This document shows positions 25,380-32,407 of a DNA stretch of 32,407 nucleotides, in pieces. The stretch is taken from positions 1-32,407 of the forward strand of contig NBLY01000060.1 of NCBI GenBank assembly GCA_002084665.1, in the 5' to 3' direction. Position numbers and translations under genes: made by a program. The notes under the pieces were generated by a model that saw only the letters and a program-made list of their open reading frames with translations, had not been told where the DNA came from and did not search any database. Numbering within the stretch: the stretch's first letter is position 1; each line of letters starts with the position of its first letter. This DNA comes from Desulfobacteraceae bacterium 4572_35.2 (GTDB lineage: Bacteria; Desulfobacterota; Desulfuromonadia; Desulfuromonadales; Desulfuromonadaceae).

Positions 25380-25979
25380 TCAATGTTCGCAATGGTCGTG
25401 ATATTTTGCCAGAGGTAAGGTGATATCGACGCTACTGCCGACACCAAGTTCGCTGTTTACCTGAATGGTTCCATGGTGAGATTCAATAATGTTCTTAACA
25501 ATAGATAGGCCAATTCCGAGACCGCCAACGGCAGTATTGCTACTGTCAACACGATAAAATTTGTCAAATATTCGTTCTAGTTGTGCGGCGGTCATGCCAA
25601 TGCCTTGGTCGCTAACAGTGATTATGAAGTTTGTGGCGGTTTTGTGCGTTTTAATGGTGATGGTGCCACCCTTTGGCGAGTATTTAATGGCATTGCTTAA
25701 AATATTTTCGATGGCTTGGGTCAGTTTATTTTTATCAATATATAGATTGGTCTCTAAATCATTAAAATCAGTGACGATTTGGTGAGTTGGACAACTGTCG
25801 CGATATTGATTGATAAATGGTTGCACTACTGTATCTAGCGTGTGTTGTTGGCGGTCGAGGGTGATGATACGCCCCGCTTCAATGCGACTAAGGTCAAGGA
25901 GTTCATCAACTATTGTGGCTAGCGCTTCTGATTTTTCAGTAATAATGTTGAGATATTCATGCTGAGATTTTGCTGGCAA
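25380..25979 (-). pseudogene. Sensor histidine kinase, catalytic part
   Basis: This frame holds the second helix of the dimerisation domain (HEYLNIITEKSEALATIVDE, then LLDLSRIEAGR) and an HATPase_c domain with N box ENILSNAIKYSPKGG, G1 VSDQGIGMTAAQLERIFDKF and G2 GGLGIGLSIVKNIIESHHG. The frame is open to about 26010 (LLLLNDNLPAKS). The H-box with the phosphorylated histidine, expected just upstream, is missing at the junction with the PAS part, so as it stands the protein cannot autophosphorylate. Confidence 0.85.
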
Positions 25980-25987
25980 GTTATCAT

Positions 25988-26797
25988 TTAGCAGTAACAG
26001 TTTTTGTCACCATTGAGGATCTCTTGGACTTTTGAGGCTAAAAGGTTGCCCTCAACTGTCTCGCCAATGTCAAGAATTTGTTCCTGAGAATCATCAATTT
26101 GTAGCAGTGCTTTTGCTGTTTGATTGAATAAAATGATCTGGTTTTGTTGATCTGTGACAATCAATCCGTCACCGATTGATTTTAGAATTGCATCAATTTT
26201 ATTGCGCTCGGCTTCTGCGTTATGGAGTGCTTTTTTAAGGGCAAGTTCAGCTTTCTTTTGTCGGTCAATGTCACGGTGGGTGCCTACTAAGCGCAAGGGG
26301 CGTTGATCTGTATCACGAGTAACCACCATGCCACGGCCAATGATCCATTTCCAGCTGCCATCTTTCATTTTCATGCGAAATTCGCTGGCAAAGTGGGAAA
26401 ATTCTTTATTCATGCAGCGTTGCAGTGTTTTTGTTGCGCTGACAAGGTCGTCGGGATGAATAAGATTCTCCCACTGTTTAATCGTTGGGTCAATTTCGTC
26501 AAGTTGATAGCCCAGCATGCGGCACCACTGGCTGTCGACTACATTTCCCCCTGTTTTAACCGTCCAATCCCAAAAACCATCTTGAGATCCATCGAGGGCT
26601 AAACGTAGTCGTTCTTCCTTTTCTTTGAGGATTTTTTCTTTACTTTGTAGGTCACGCAGGGTGCGTAAGAGGATAAGACATAAGAGAAGAAGTAGTGCGC
26701 TAACGACAACAACCAGCCCAAAATGCTCGTGAGCTATGTGGTGAAAAAATGAATCTTGTTGATGGATCTGTTGTAGTTGCTGCTCAATAGGTGTCAT
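25988..26797 (-). pseudogene. Sensor histidine kinase, membrane and PAS part
   Basis: ATG 26797 (CAGGATCA upstream) is preferred over TTG 26827. The product has one membrane helix (FGLVVVVSALLLLLCLILL, about residues 27-45), a coiled linker, a PAS domain (LRLALDGSQDGFWDWTVKTG; LIHPDDL; RMKMKDGSWKWIIGRG) with PAC tail (LVGTHRDIDRQKKAELAL), and a second PAS (IDAILKSIGDGLIVTDQQNQ) that breaks off at EILNGDK, followed by a non-homologous CYC and stop. The H-box and the end of PAS2 are deleted. No response regulator gene is adjacent. Confidence 0.82.
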
Positions 26798-26961
26798 ATG
26801 TGATCCTGCAGCCGAAGTTTTAATCAAGGCTAAATAGTGTTTGGTCTAATGATCGTTCTTTAAACTATACCAGTGTTGTCTGTTTATGGCAACTTAGTAG
26901 GGAGCGTGATAGTATGCGGCCTTCTTTCTTTGGTTTATTTGTGTAGAGGTTTGAGGGGGGT

Positions 26962-28362
26962 ATGTCAGTTTTTGGTGATAACGTTAATCGTACAAGTTCA
27001 GTTTCGCAAACTGCGACCCTTGTTGTGGTGTGCGTTGCCCACTTTTTGATGCCATTTATGATGTCAGCTGTTGGCGTAGCCCTCCCCGTCATTGGTCGAG
27101 AGTTTTCAGCTAGCGCGGTTCAGCTAGGTTTGGTTGAGACCACTTATGCGCTGTCGGCTTCGGTATTTTTATTAGCGATGGGTCGTTTGGGTGACCTTGT
27201 AGGTCGACGACAGATTTTTCGTCTTGGTCTGGTGATTTTTACTGTTTCTGGCGGTCTTATCTCGCAAGCATGGTCGATTGATGGTGTGATTTTGTTACGA
27301 CTTTTTCAAGGGATAGGTGGCTCAATGGTGATGGCGACCACTATGGCGATGGTGGTGACGGCATTTCCTGCTACACAACGCGGGCGCGCATTGGGGATTG
27401 CCACAGCCAGTGTCTATGCTGGGATCTCTTGCGGGCCATTTCTTGGTGGGAGTTTGGTCAGTTGGTTAGGTTGGCGCTCTATCTTTTATTTGGGTGTGCC
27501 GCTGGGGGTGATGGCGTTTATTGTCGCCACGGTGAAACTTACAGAAGAGGGGCCAACGGCTAAGGGTGAATCATTTGATTGGCGTGGCTGGATTATCTAT
27601 GCTTTATCAATTTTGGCGTTGATATCGGGTGTGATGCGACTAAACGACGGTGTCGTGTGGTGGCTGGTTGCGAGTGTTGGTGTGGCTGGGTTTATCCTGT
27701 TTTTGTGGTATGAATCACGTCAGCGTTATCCGCTGCTCAATACCAACTTACTCCGTCATAATCGCATGTTTGCGCTGAGCAATATTGCTGCACTGTTTAA
27801 TTATGCTGGCACGTTTGGTATTACGTTTTTTTTAAGTTTGTATCTACAATATGTTAAAGGATTTCCACCACACACGGCGGGGTTGGTTTTAATTGTTCAG
27901 CCCATTGTTCAAACGATTTTTTCACCCATGTGTGGTCGTTTGTCTGATCGTTTTCCCGCCGCTAAGGTGGCCACTGTTGGGATGCTTTTTTGCGCCGCTG
28001 GTATTGGTGTTGCTGCCACTATTTCCAAATCAACATCACTGGGTTTTATTGTTGTGGTGTTGGTGATGCTCGGTGCAGGTTTTGCGCTATTTTCAACAGC
28101 AAATACCAATGCCATTATGGGCAGTGTTGCTGCGCGTGATCTCGGTGTTGCTTCTGGGTTTGCTGCCAGTATGCGAACCCTAGGTATGATGGCTAGCATG
28201 GCGATCATCACGGTGATGTTTTCGTTATACATGGGTGAACAATCGGTAACATTGGCTACCCAGAATGAATTTGTGCAAAGTATGCAAAGTTCCCTATTGG
28301 TTTTCAGTGGCCTGTGTGTCGCGGCTGTCGCTAGTTCATTTGGCCGTCATCCGTCAAATTAA
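26962..28362 (+). CDS. MFS transporter, DHA2 (EmrB/QacA) type
   Basis: A 466-residue inner-membrane protein with about 14 helices, as in the DHA2 drug:proton antiporter group. Motif A is MGRLGDLVGRRQIFRLG (about residues 73-89), motif B LLRLFQGIGGSMVMAT, and motif C SVYAGISCGPFLGG (about 151-164). A second A-like motif (CGRLSDRFPAAKV) lies in the second half. ATG 26962 is preceded by GAGGGGGG. It is divergent from the kinase gene and 39 bp ahead of the acyl-CoA synthetase gene. The substrate cannot be predicted. It is intact. Confidence 0.87.
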   Translation: MSVFGDNVNRTSSVSQTATLVVVCVAHFLMPFMMSAVGVALPVIGREFSASAVQLGLVETTYALSASVFLLAMGRLGDLVGRRQIFRLGLVIFTVSGGLISQAWSIDGVILLRLFQGIGGSMVMATTMAMVVTAFPATQRGRALGIATASVYAGISCGPFLGGSLVSWLGWRSIFYLGVPLGVMAFIVATVKLTEEGPTAKGESFDWRGWIIYALSILALISGVMRLNDGVVWWLVASVGVAGFILFLWYESRQRYPLLNTNLLRHNRMFALSNIAALFNYAGTFGITFFLSLYLQYVKGFPPHTAGLVLIVQPIVQTIFSPMCGRLSDRFPAAKVATVGMLFCAAGIGVAATISKSTSLGFIVVVLVMLGAGFALFSTANTNAIMGSVAARDLGVASGFAASMRTLGMMASMAIITVMFSLYMGEQSVTLATQNEFVQSMQSSLLVFSGLCVAAVASSFGRHPSN

Positions 28363-28401
28363 TAATTGTAACTATTCCCCTTACTATGGAGTGTTATTTC
28401 A

Positions 28402-28895
28402 ATGCCAGATCCTCTTATCTCACGTACTGAATCTGCTTATACCTATCCACTGTTGATTAAAAACTTGCTGCAGTTTCCGTTGGTGAATTGCCCCGATCAA
28501 GAGATCGTTTACCGTGATCAGTTGCGTTACAGCTATAAAACATTGCATCAGCGTGTATGTCGCTTAGCCAATGCTCTTATTGATATGGGGGTGAAGCCTG
28601 GCGATACCGTTGCGGTGATGGATTGGGATAGTCATCGCTATTTGGAATGTTTTTTTGCCGTACCGATGATTGGCGCGGTGCTGCACACGGTGAACGTCAA
28701 GCTTTCGCCCGAGCAAATTCTTTATACGATTGATCATGCCGAAGACGATGTCCTTTTCATTCATAGTGACTTTATTCCGATTATTGAACAGATTAAGGGT
28801 CGCATCGCCACGGTTCGCGAATATATCCTGCTAAAGGATAGCGACGATTCTTTTGTCAGCCAGATCCCATTTAGTGGCGATTATGAAAGCTGGAT
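28402..28895 (+). pseudogene. Acyl-CoA synthetase, N-terminal fragment
   Basis: From ATG 28402 (ATGGAG upstream) about 165 residues match the N-terminal domain of AlkK-like fatty acyl-CoA synthetases (YRDQLRYSYKTLHQRVCRLA; VKPGDTVAVMDWDSHRYLEC; VNVKLSPEQILYTIDHAED). After SGDYESW (28893) the frame is wrong and about ten residues of the family alignment are missing. The continuation FDENSRATTFYTTGTTGMPK is in another frame. Confidence 0.87.
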
Positions 28896-29580
28896 TTTGA
28901 TGAAAATAGCCGTGCGACAACGTTCTACACCACCGGAACAACTGGGATGCCGAAAGGGGTCTAGAAAGGGGTCTATTTTAGCCATCGTCAATTGGTTTTG
29001 CACACACTCGGTGTTTTGGCTGCTCTTGGTACGCCCGAAACGCAGGGGCGAATGCATCAAGGTGATGTCTATATGCCCATCACGCCGATGTTCCATGTTC
29101 ATGCATGGGGTTTGCCTTATGTGGCAACTGCTCTCGGAGTAAAACAGGTTTATCCGGGTAAATATTCTCCCGATGTCTTGTTAGACTTAATCGATCGCGA
29201 ACAGGTTACCTTCTCCCATTGCGTGCCGACGATTCTGCATATGTTGTTTAAGAGCCCCAAGATCGATCAATGCGATCTGAGCCGCTGGAAGGTGATTATC
29301 GGTGGTTCAGCACTGTCAAAAGTTTTGTGTAGTGAAGCCTTAGATCGCGGGATCGATATTTTTACTGGCTATGGCATGTCCGAAACCTGCCCTATTTTAT
29401 CTCTTGCCCACCTTGATGCTGAAATGTTGAAACTCGATCGTGATGAACAGATCGAATATCGCTGTAAGACAGGTCGTCCCATGCCGCTGGTTGATTTGCG
29501 AGTGGTCAACGAACAGCTGCAAGATGTTGAGGCTGGCACGCAGAACAGTGGTGAAATTGTCGCTCGGGCACCCTCGGGCA
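28896..29580 (+). pseudogene. Acyl-CoA synthetase, middle fragment
   Basis: This frame carries the AMP-binding core: FDENSRATTFYTTGTTGMPK with the P-loop, then GGSALSKVL, IFTGYGMSETCPI and TGRPMPLVDLRVVN. A 12-bp duplication (28952-28975) puts an in-frame TAG at KGV-stop-KGVYFSH, and a 10-bp duplication at 29563-29582 shifts the frame at GEIVARAP. The open stretch after the TAG begins at 28976 (first start-like codon 28992). Confidence 0.87.
28952..28975 (+). repeat. 12-bp tandem duplication creating a stop
   Basis: GAAAGGGGTCTA occurs twice in direct succession. Removing one copy restores the acyl-CoA synthetase reading MPKGVYFSHRQL. Confidence 0.92.
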
Positions 29581-29582
29581 CC
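29563..29582 (+). repeat. 10-bp tandem duplication causing a frameshift
   Basis: CTCGGGCACC occurs twice in direct succession. Removing one copy restores IVARAPWLTQGYLKD in the acyl-CoA synthetase. Confidence 0.92.
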
Positions 29583-30039
29583 GTGGTTGACGCAAGGATA
29601 CCTGAAAGATACTAAAAATTCGGAGAATTTGTGGCAGGGTGGCTATCTGCATACAGGTGATGTGGCGCTACGCGATGAGCGTGGTTATGTGAAGATCACC
29701 GATCGCACTAAGGATGTTATTAAGAGCGGCGGCGAATGGATCTCATCGCTTGAGCTTGAAGATATCTTCTCGCACCATGCCGCAGTGGCCGAGGTGGCTG
29801 TCATTGCTCAAGCCGATGAAAAATGGGGCGAACGACCACTGGCATTAGTAGTGTTGATGGATGGTCTTGAAGATTTGCCGAGTAAAAAAGATCTTCTAGC
29901 ATTGCTGCATGAATATACCGATACTGGTGTCATCTCAAAGCAGGTGATCTTGACACGGGTGAAATTCGTCAATGCGATTGATAAGACCAGTGTTGGCAAA
30001 ATTAACAAAAAGTATTTGCGGGAAAAGTATTTGTCGTGA
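29583..30039 (+). pseudogene. Acyl-CoA synthetase, C-terminal fragment
   Basis: About 150 residues with the C-terminal domain motifs of the adenylate-forming family: WLTQGYLKD, GGYLHTGDVALRDERGYVKI, then TDRTKDVIKSGGEWISSLEL (hinge), and the end SVGKINKKYLREKYL with the catalytic lysine of the thioester-forming step. The upstream frame change is fully explained by the 10-bp duplication. With the lesions removed the enzyme would be about 545 residues and complete. Confidence 0.87.
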
Positions 30040-30108
30040 TCGTGGTTAACAGCGTAGATTAGCGAGAACAGATAGTGGTGGTGTTGCCAAGGATGGAGTA
30101 GGTTGATA

Positions 30109-31434
30109 ATGGTGCGATGGGATGTGCGGGAACATATAAGTTTGGTGTGGTTTGTGTTGCGCTGGCTATTGATGGTGACTCCCGTAGCGCTGTTGATCGG
30201 CACCAGTGTCGCATTCTTCCTGTGGCTATTGGCTGAAGCAACACAGGGACGTATCGCCCATCCCGATTTAATTTATCTATTGCCCTTCGCTGGCGTGGCA
30301 ATCGTGATGATCTATCATCATTACGGTGATACCGCTTCAGCAGGTAATAACCTGGTGATGGAGCAGATTAATCAACCCGGCGCTGGCGTTCCTAAACGGA
30401 TGATGCCGTTGGTGTTATTTGCCACGGTTATCACTCACTTGTTTGGTGGTTCGGCGGGGCGCGAAGGCACGGCGGTGCAGATGGGTGGCAGTATCGCTCA
30501 GGTATTTGTCGCGCCATTTAAGTTGGATCGCAACGATACACGCATCCTTTTAAGTTGCGGTGTGGCTGCAGGCTTTGGTGCGGTCTTTGGTACCCCGTTA
30601 GCTGGAGCTATTTTTGCCCTAGAGGTCTTAGCGATTGGTAAAATGCGCTATGATGCCCTGATCCCGTGTTTGATGGCTAGTGTGATCGGTGACCACGTTT
30701 GCACCGCGTGGGGAGTTGGTCATACACAATATCAAATTGTGGCCCCTGAGCTACATATCGACGCTGTCGTTGCCCATGTTTCACCGCTGTTAGCCGCAAA
30801 GGTGATGTTGGCTTCTGTGTTGTTTGGTTTGGCAGGTTTTTTATTTGCCGAACTGACCCAACTGTTTAGTCGTGTTTTTAAACGGCTTATTTCATGTTAC
30901 TGGCTGCGACCAATTGTTGGTGCGCTGCTGGTTCTCGGTATCACCTTCTTGCTTGGCACCCGCGACTATCTTGGTCTTGGCGTTGGTTCTGTCGGCGTTG
31001 AGGGTGCGTCTATTGTTAATGCCTTTAGTGGTGAAGGGATCACTCCTTGGAGCTGGTGGTGGAAGCTGCTACTTACCGCCATTACCCTCAGTTGTGGCTT
31101 CAAGGGTGGTGAAGTGACGCCGCTGTTTTTTGTCGGAGCTACCTTGGGCGCGGCGTTAGCGAATTTTTTAGGTGTACCTATTGATCTGCTGGCAGGTATC
31201 GGTTTTATCGCTGTATTTGCTGGGGCAACCAACACGCCGCTGGCTTGTACGGTGATGGGCGTTGAACTGTTTGGTGCTCAGTATTTAGAGTATTTTGCCA
31301 TCGCCTGTTTTTTGTCTTATCTGTTTAGTGGTCATTCCAGTATCTACTTAGCGCAAAAAATTGGCGTGGCTAAAGGCGGTGTTGGGGATTATGGTGCTAA
31401 TCAGTCACTCAAGGAGAGTCGGGAGCGCTATTAA
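30109..31434 (+). CDS. CLC-family antiporter, fluoride (CLC-F) type candidate
   Basis: A 441-residue polytopic membrane protein of the CLC family. ATG 30109 (GGAG upstream) is chosen over TTG 30103. Instead of the chloride-type GSGIP and GREGP motifs it has [11 protein letters not shown] (about residues 75-85) and [15 protein letters not shown] (about 113-127). [18 protein letters not shown] (about 330-347) follows. GNN (or GMN) together with GREGT is the pattern described for the fluoride/proton antiporter branch, which expels fluoride from the cytoplasm. No fluoride riboswitch was found in the short upstream region; the gene lies 69 bp after the acyl-CoA synthetase, perhaps co-transcribed. 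Confidence 0.8.
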   Translation: MVRWDVREHISLVWFVLRWLLMVTPVALLIGTSVAFFLWLLAEATQGRIAHPDLIYLLPFAGVAIVMIYHHYGDTASAGNNLVMEQINQPGAGVPKRMMPLVLFATVITHLFGGSAGREGTAVQMGGSIAQVFVAPFKLDRNDTRILLSCGVAAGFGAVFGTPLAGAIFALEVLAIGKMRYDALIPCLMASVIGDHVCTAWGVGHTQYQIVAPELHIDAVVAHVSPLLAAKVMLASVLFGLAGFLFAELTQLFSRVFKRLISCYWLRPIVGALLVLGITFLLGTRDYLGLGVGSVGVEGASIVNAFSGEGITPWSWWWKLLLTAITLSCGFKGGEVTPLFFVGATLGAALANFLGVPIDLLAGIGFIAVFAGATNTPLACTVMGVELFGAQYLEYFAIACFLSYLFSGHSSIYLAQKIGVAKGGVGDYGANQSLKESRERY

Positions 31435-31443
31435 TCGGTCATG

Positions 31444-31614
31444 TTAAAAGATCGAAGCGATGCGCTCATACGATTTAGTTAGCCGTTTACTGGTCATTTT
31501 AAACAAGCCACGCAGCAGCTTCAGGCCGAGTTCAGGGTAGGCTTTGATCAATTGCTCAAAACGATCATTTGACAGCAATAGAAGTTCAACGTCGGTAATC
31601 GCTTCAGCTGGAGA
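31444..31614 (-). pseudogene. cNMP-binding protein, C-terminal fragment
   Basis: The frame ending at TAA 31444-31446 reads AEAITDVELLLLSNDRFEQL, then IKAYPELGLKLLRGLFKMTS and KRLTKSYERIASIF. This is the end of a cyclic nucleotide-binding domain (last strand and C helix). It is in a different frame from the N-terminal half, and about 30-35 middle residues, including the expected GEMSLL/R phosphate-binding segment, are absent. No HTH follows, so it was a stand-alone cNMP domain protein. Confidence 0.7.
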
Positions 31615-31813
31615 ACTCGGTCATCTTCTTTATCCCCAGTTTGCCTTTGAGGATAAACGCCGCTTGATTGTCATCATCGCCCTCATTCCAAATGATTTCA
31701 CCAGCTGTCGCTTTATGATGAGTACAAAATTCCATTAAACTGCCGATCTCACCATCGGGTAAGTTTTTGAAAAAAGTAAATTTATCTTGCGCCAGCATGG
31801 GTAATGAAGTCAT
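31604..31813 (-). pseudogene. cNMP-binding protein, N-terminal fragment
   Basis: ATG 31813, with AGGACC upstream, opens a frame with LAQDKFTFFKNLPDGEIGSL, then EIIWNEGDDDNQAAFILKGK and LGIKK, the first half of a Crp-type cyclic nucleotide-binding beta-roll. Family sequence stops at KKMTEFS, where the deletion/frameshift junction lies (about 31618). Confidence 0.72.
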
Positions 31814-31959
31814 TCTAGGTCCTTGTATTGGAAAGCGAAGTTGACAATAATCAGTTATTCCTAACGGTAAGTCAATAGCTCTAATGATCCATACCGGTTG
31901 TAAAATTAGTTAGCGGGCTGTTTCGCCGTAGAGCCATGTAAAATCTGACAGCCTGCTGA

Positions 31960-32382
31960 GTGAGCAAAATCGTGTGTGAAAAACTAGATAAAAAATATAT
32001 GGATTTGGCCTTAGCGCAGGCTCAGCAAGCTGAATCGCTAGGCGAAGTACCCATTGGCGCAGTGCTGGTTATCAACGATCGGCTGATTGCAGCCGCGGGA
32101 AATCGGCGCGAACTTTGGCAAGATCCTACCGCCCACGCCGAGTTGATTGTATTACGCGAAGCCGCTAAGCGCGTGGAATCATGGCGACTCGATGAAGCAA
32201 CCCTATATGTTACCCTAGAGCCTTGTGTGATGTGTATGGGCGGGATTATTTTGTCACGTATTGCGCGGCTGGTCTATGGGGCTCGCGACCCAAAAGCTGG
32301 AGCCGTTGGCTCAATTTACAACCTCGCTGTCGATGAACGCTTTAATCACAATGTTGAAGTCACACAAGAAAAAGGCTGCTAA
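31960..32382 (+). CDS. tadA: TadA, tRNA-specific adenosine deaminase, short C-terminus
   Basis: A 140-residue zinc deaminase that converts A34 to inosine in tRNA-Arg(ACG). The zinc-binding and catalytic motifs are PTAHAELIVLREA (His and Glu) and TLEPCVMCMGGIILSRI (two Cys). The N-terminal helix DLALAQAQQAESLGEVPIGA, then VLV, fits TadA. The start is GTG 31960; a GTG at 31972 is an alternative. The protein ends at VEVTQEKGC, about 25 residues before the usual end. A shifted frame just beyond reads AAKLLKTS, resembling the family's ECxxLLxxFF helix, so a small frameshift near 32378 is likely. The gene is otherwise intact and lies divergently from the cNMP gene. Confidence 0.87.
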   Translation: MSKIVCEKLDKKYMDLALAQAQQAESLGEVPIGAVLVINDRLIAAAGNRRELWQDPTAHAELIVLREAAKRVESWRLDEATLYVTLEPCVMCMGGIILSRIARLVYGARDPKAGAVGSIYNLAVDERFNHNVEVTQEKGC

Positions 32383-32407
32383 ACTTCTAAAAACATCGGC
32401 GTAGGTA

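Noticed and set aside
30040-30108. Fluoride riboswitch before the CLC-F candidate
   Set aside because: The gap is short and lacks the paired GGCGATGG-type core of the crcB motif.

Overview
The window looks like a moderate-GC gammaproteobacterial chromosome segment. The evidence is a PanP-type PLP decarboxylase, a long two-half QueF, a secreted Vibrio/Haemophilus-type ATP-dependent DNA ligase, and a moxR-bat operon in its proteobacterial order. I cannot fix the genus. No rRNA, tRNA, CRISPR array, phage or conjugation gene was seen.

Layout. Positions 1-8950 hold an ethanolamine-utilisation region on the + strand. It contains eutH (permease), eutA (reactivase) and a fused EutB-EutC ammonia-lyase with a disrupted 5' part, then a terminator. 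A second cluster follows with three very small membrane proteins, an APC-type ethanolamine permease and another small membrane protein, and then a PduO/MMAB-type cobalamin adenosyltransferase. A good -24/-12 (sigma-54) promoter candidate lies ahead of eutH. Positions 8984-12519 on the - strand carry a sigma-54 activator (GAF-PAS-AAA+-Fis) and a broken dCache-HAMP sensor, the likely regulators. The proposed flow is: ethanolamine enters by EutH or the APC permease, adenosylcobalamin is made by the adenosyltransferase, EutBC splits ethanolamine to acetaldehyde and ammonia, and EutA reactivates the enzyme. No microcompartment shell genes or acetaldehyde-processing genes are in the window.

Positions 13330-15869 carry a spermidine-synthase-like protein and PanP (aspartate 1-decarboxylase, beta-alanine for CoA). 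Positions 16306-22831 (- strand) are a tightly overlapping moxR-DUF58-DUF4381-batA-batB-batD operon, with a 9-bp minisatellite inside batB. Positions 22832-32407 are a mixed set: a MITE-like palindrome, queF (broken), a PaaI-type thioesterase, the secreted DNA ligase, a sensor kinase (broken), an MFS exporter, an acyl-CoA synthetase (broken three times), a CLC-F-type fluoride antiporter candidate, a cNMP-binding protein (broken) and tadA.

The most striking property of the window is structural. At least seven perfect or near-perfect short tandem duplications (10 to 92 bp period) and about eight small deletion/frameshift points are scattered through otherwise well-conserved genes. Codon-level conservation is intact on both sides of each lesion. 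The simplest explanation is concatenated contigs, with unmerged overlaps giving duplications and closed gaps giving deletions. Real genome decay is the alternative. Genes marked pseudogene should be read with this in mind.
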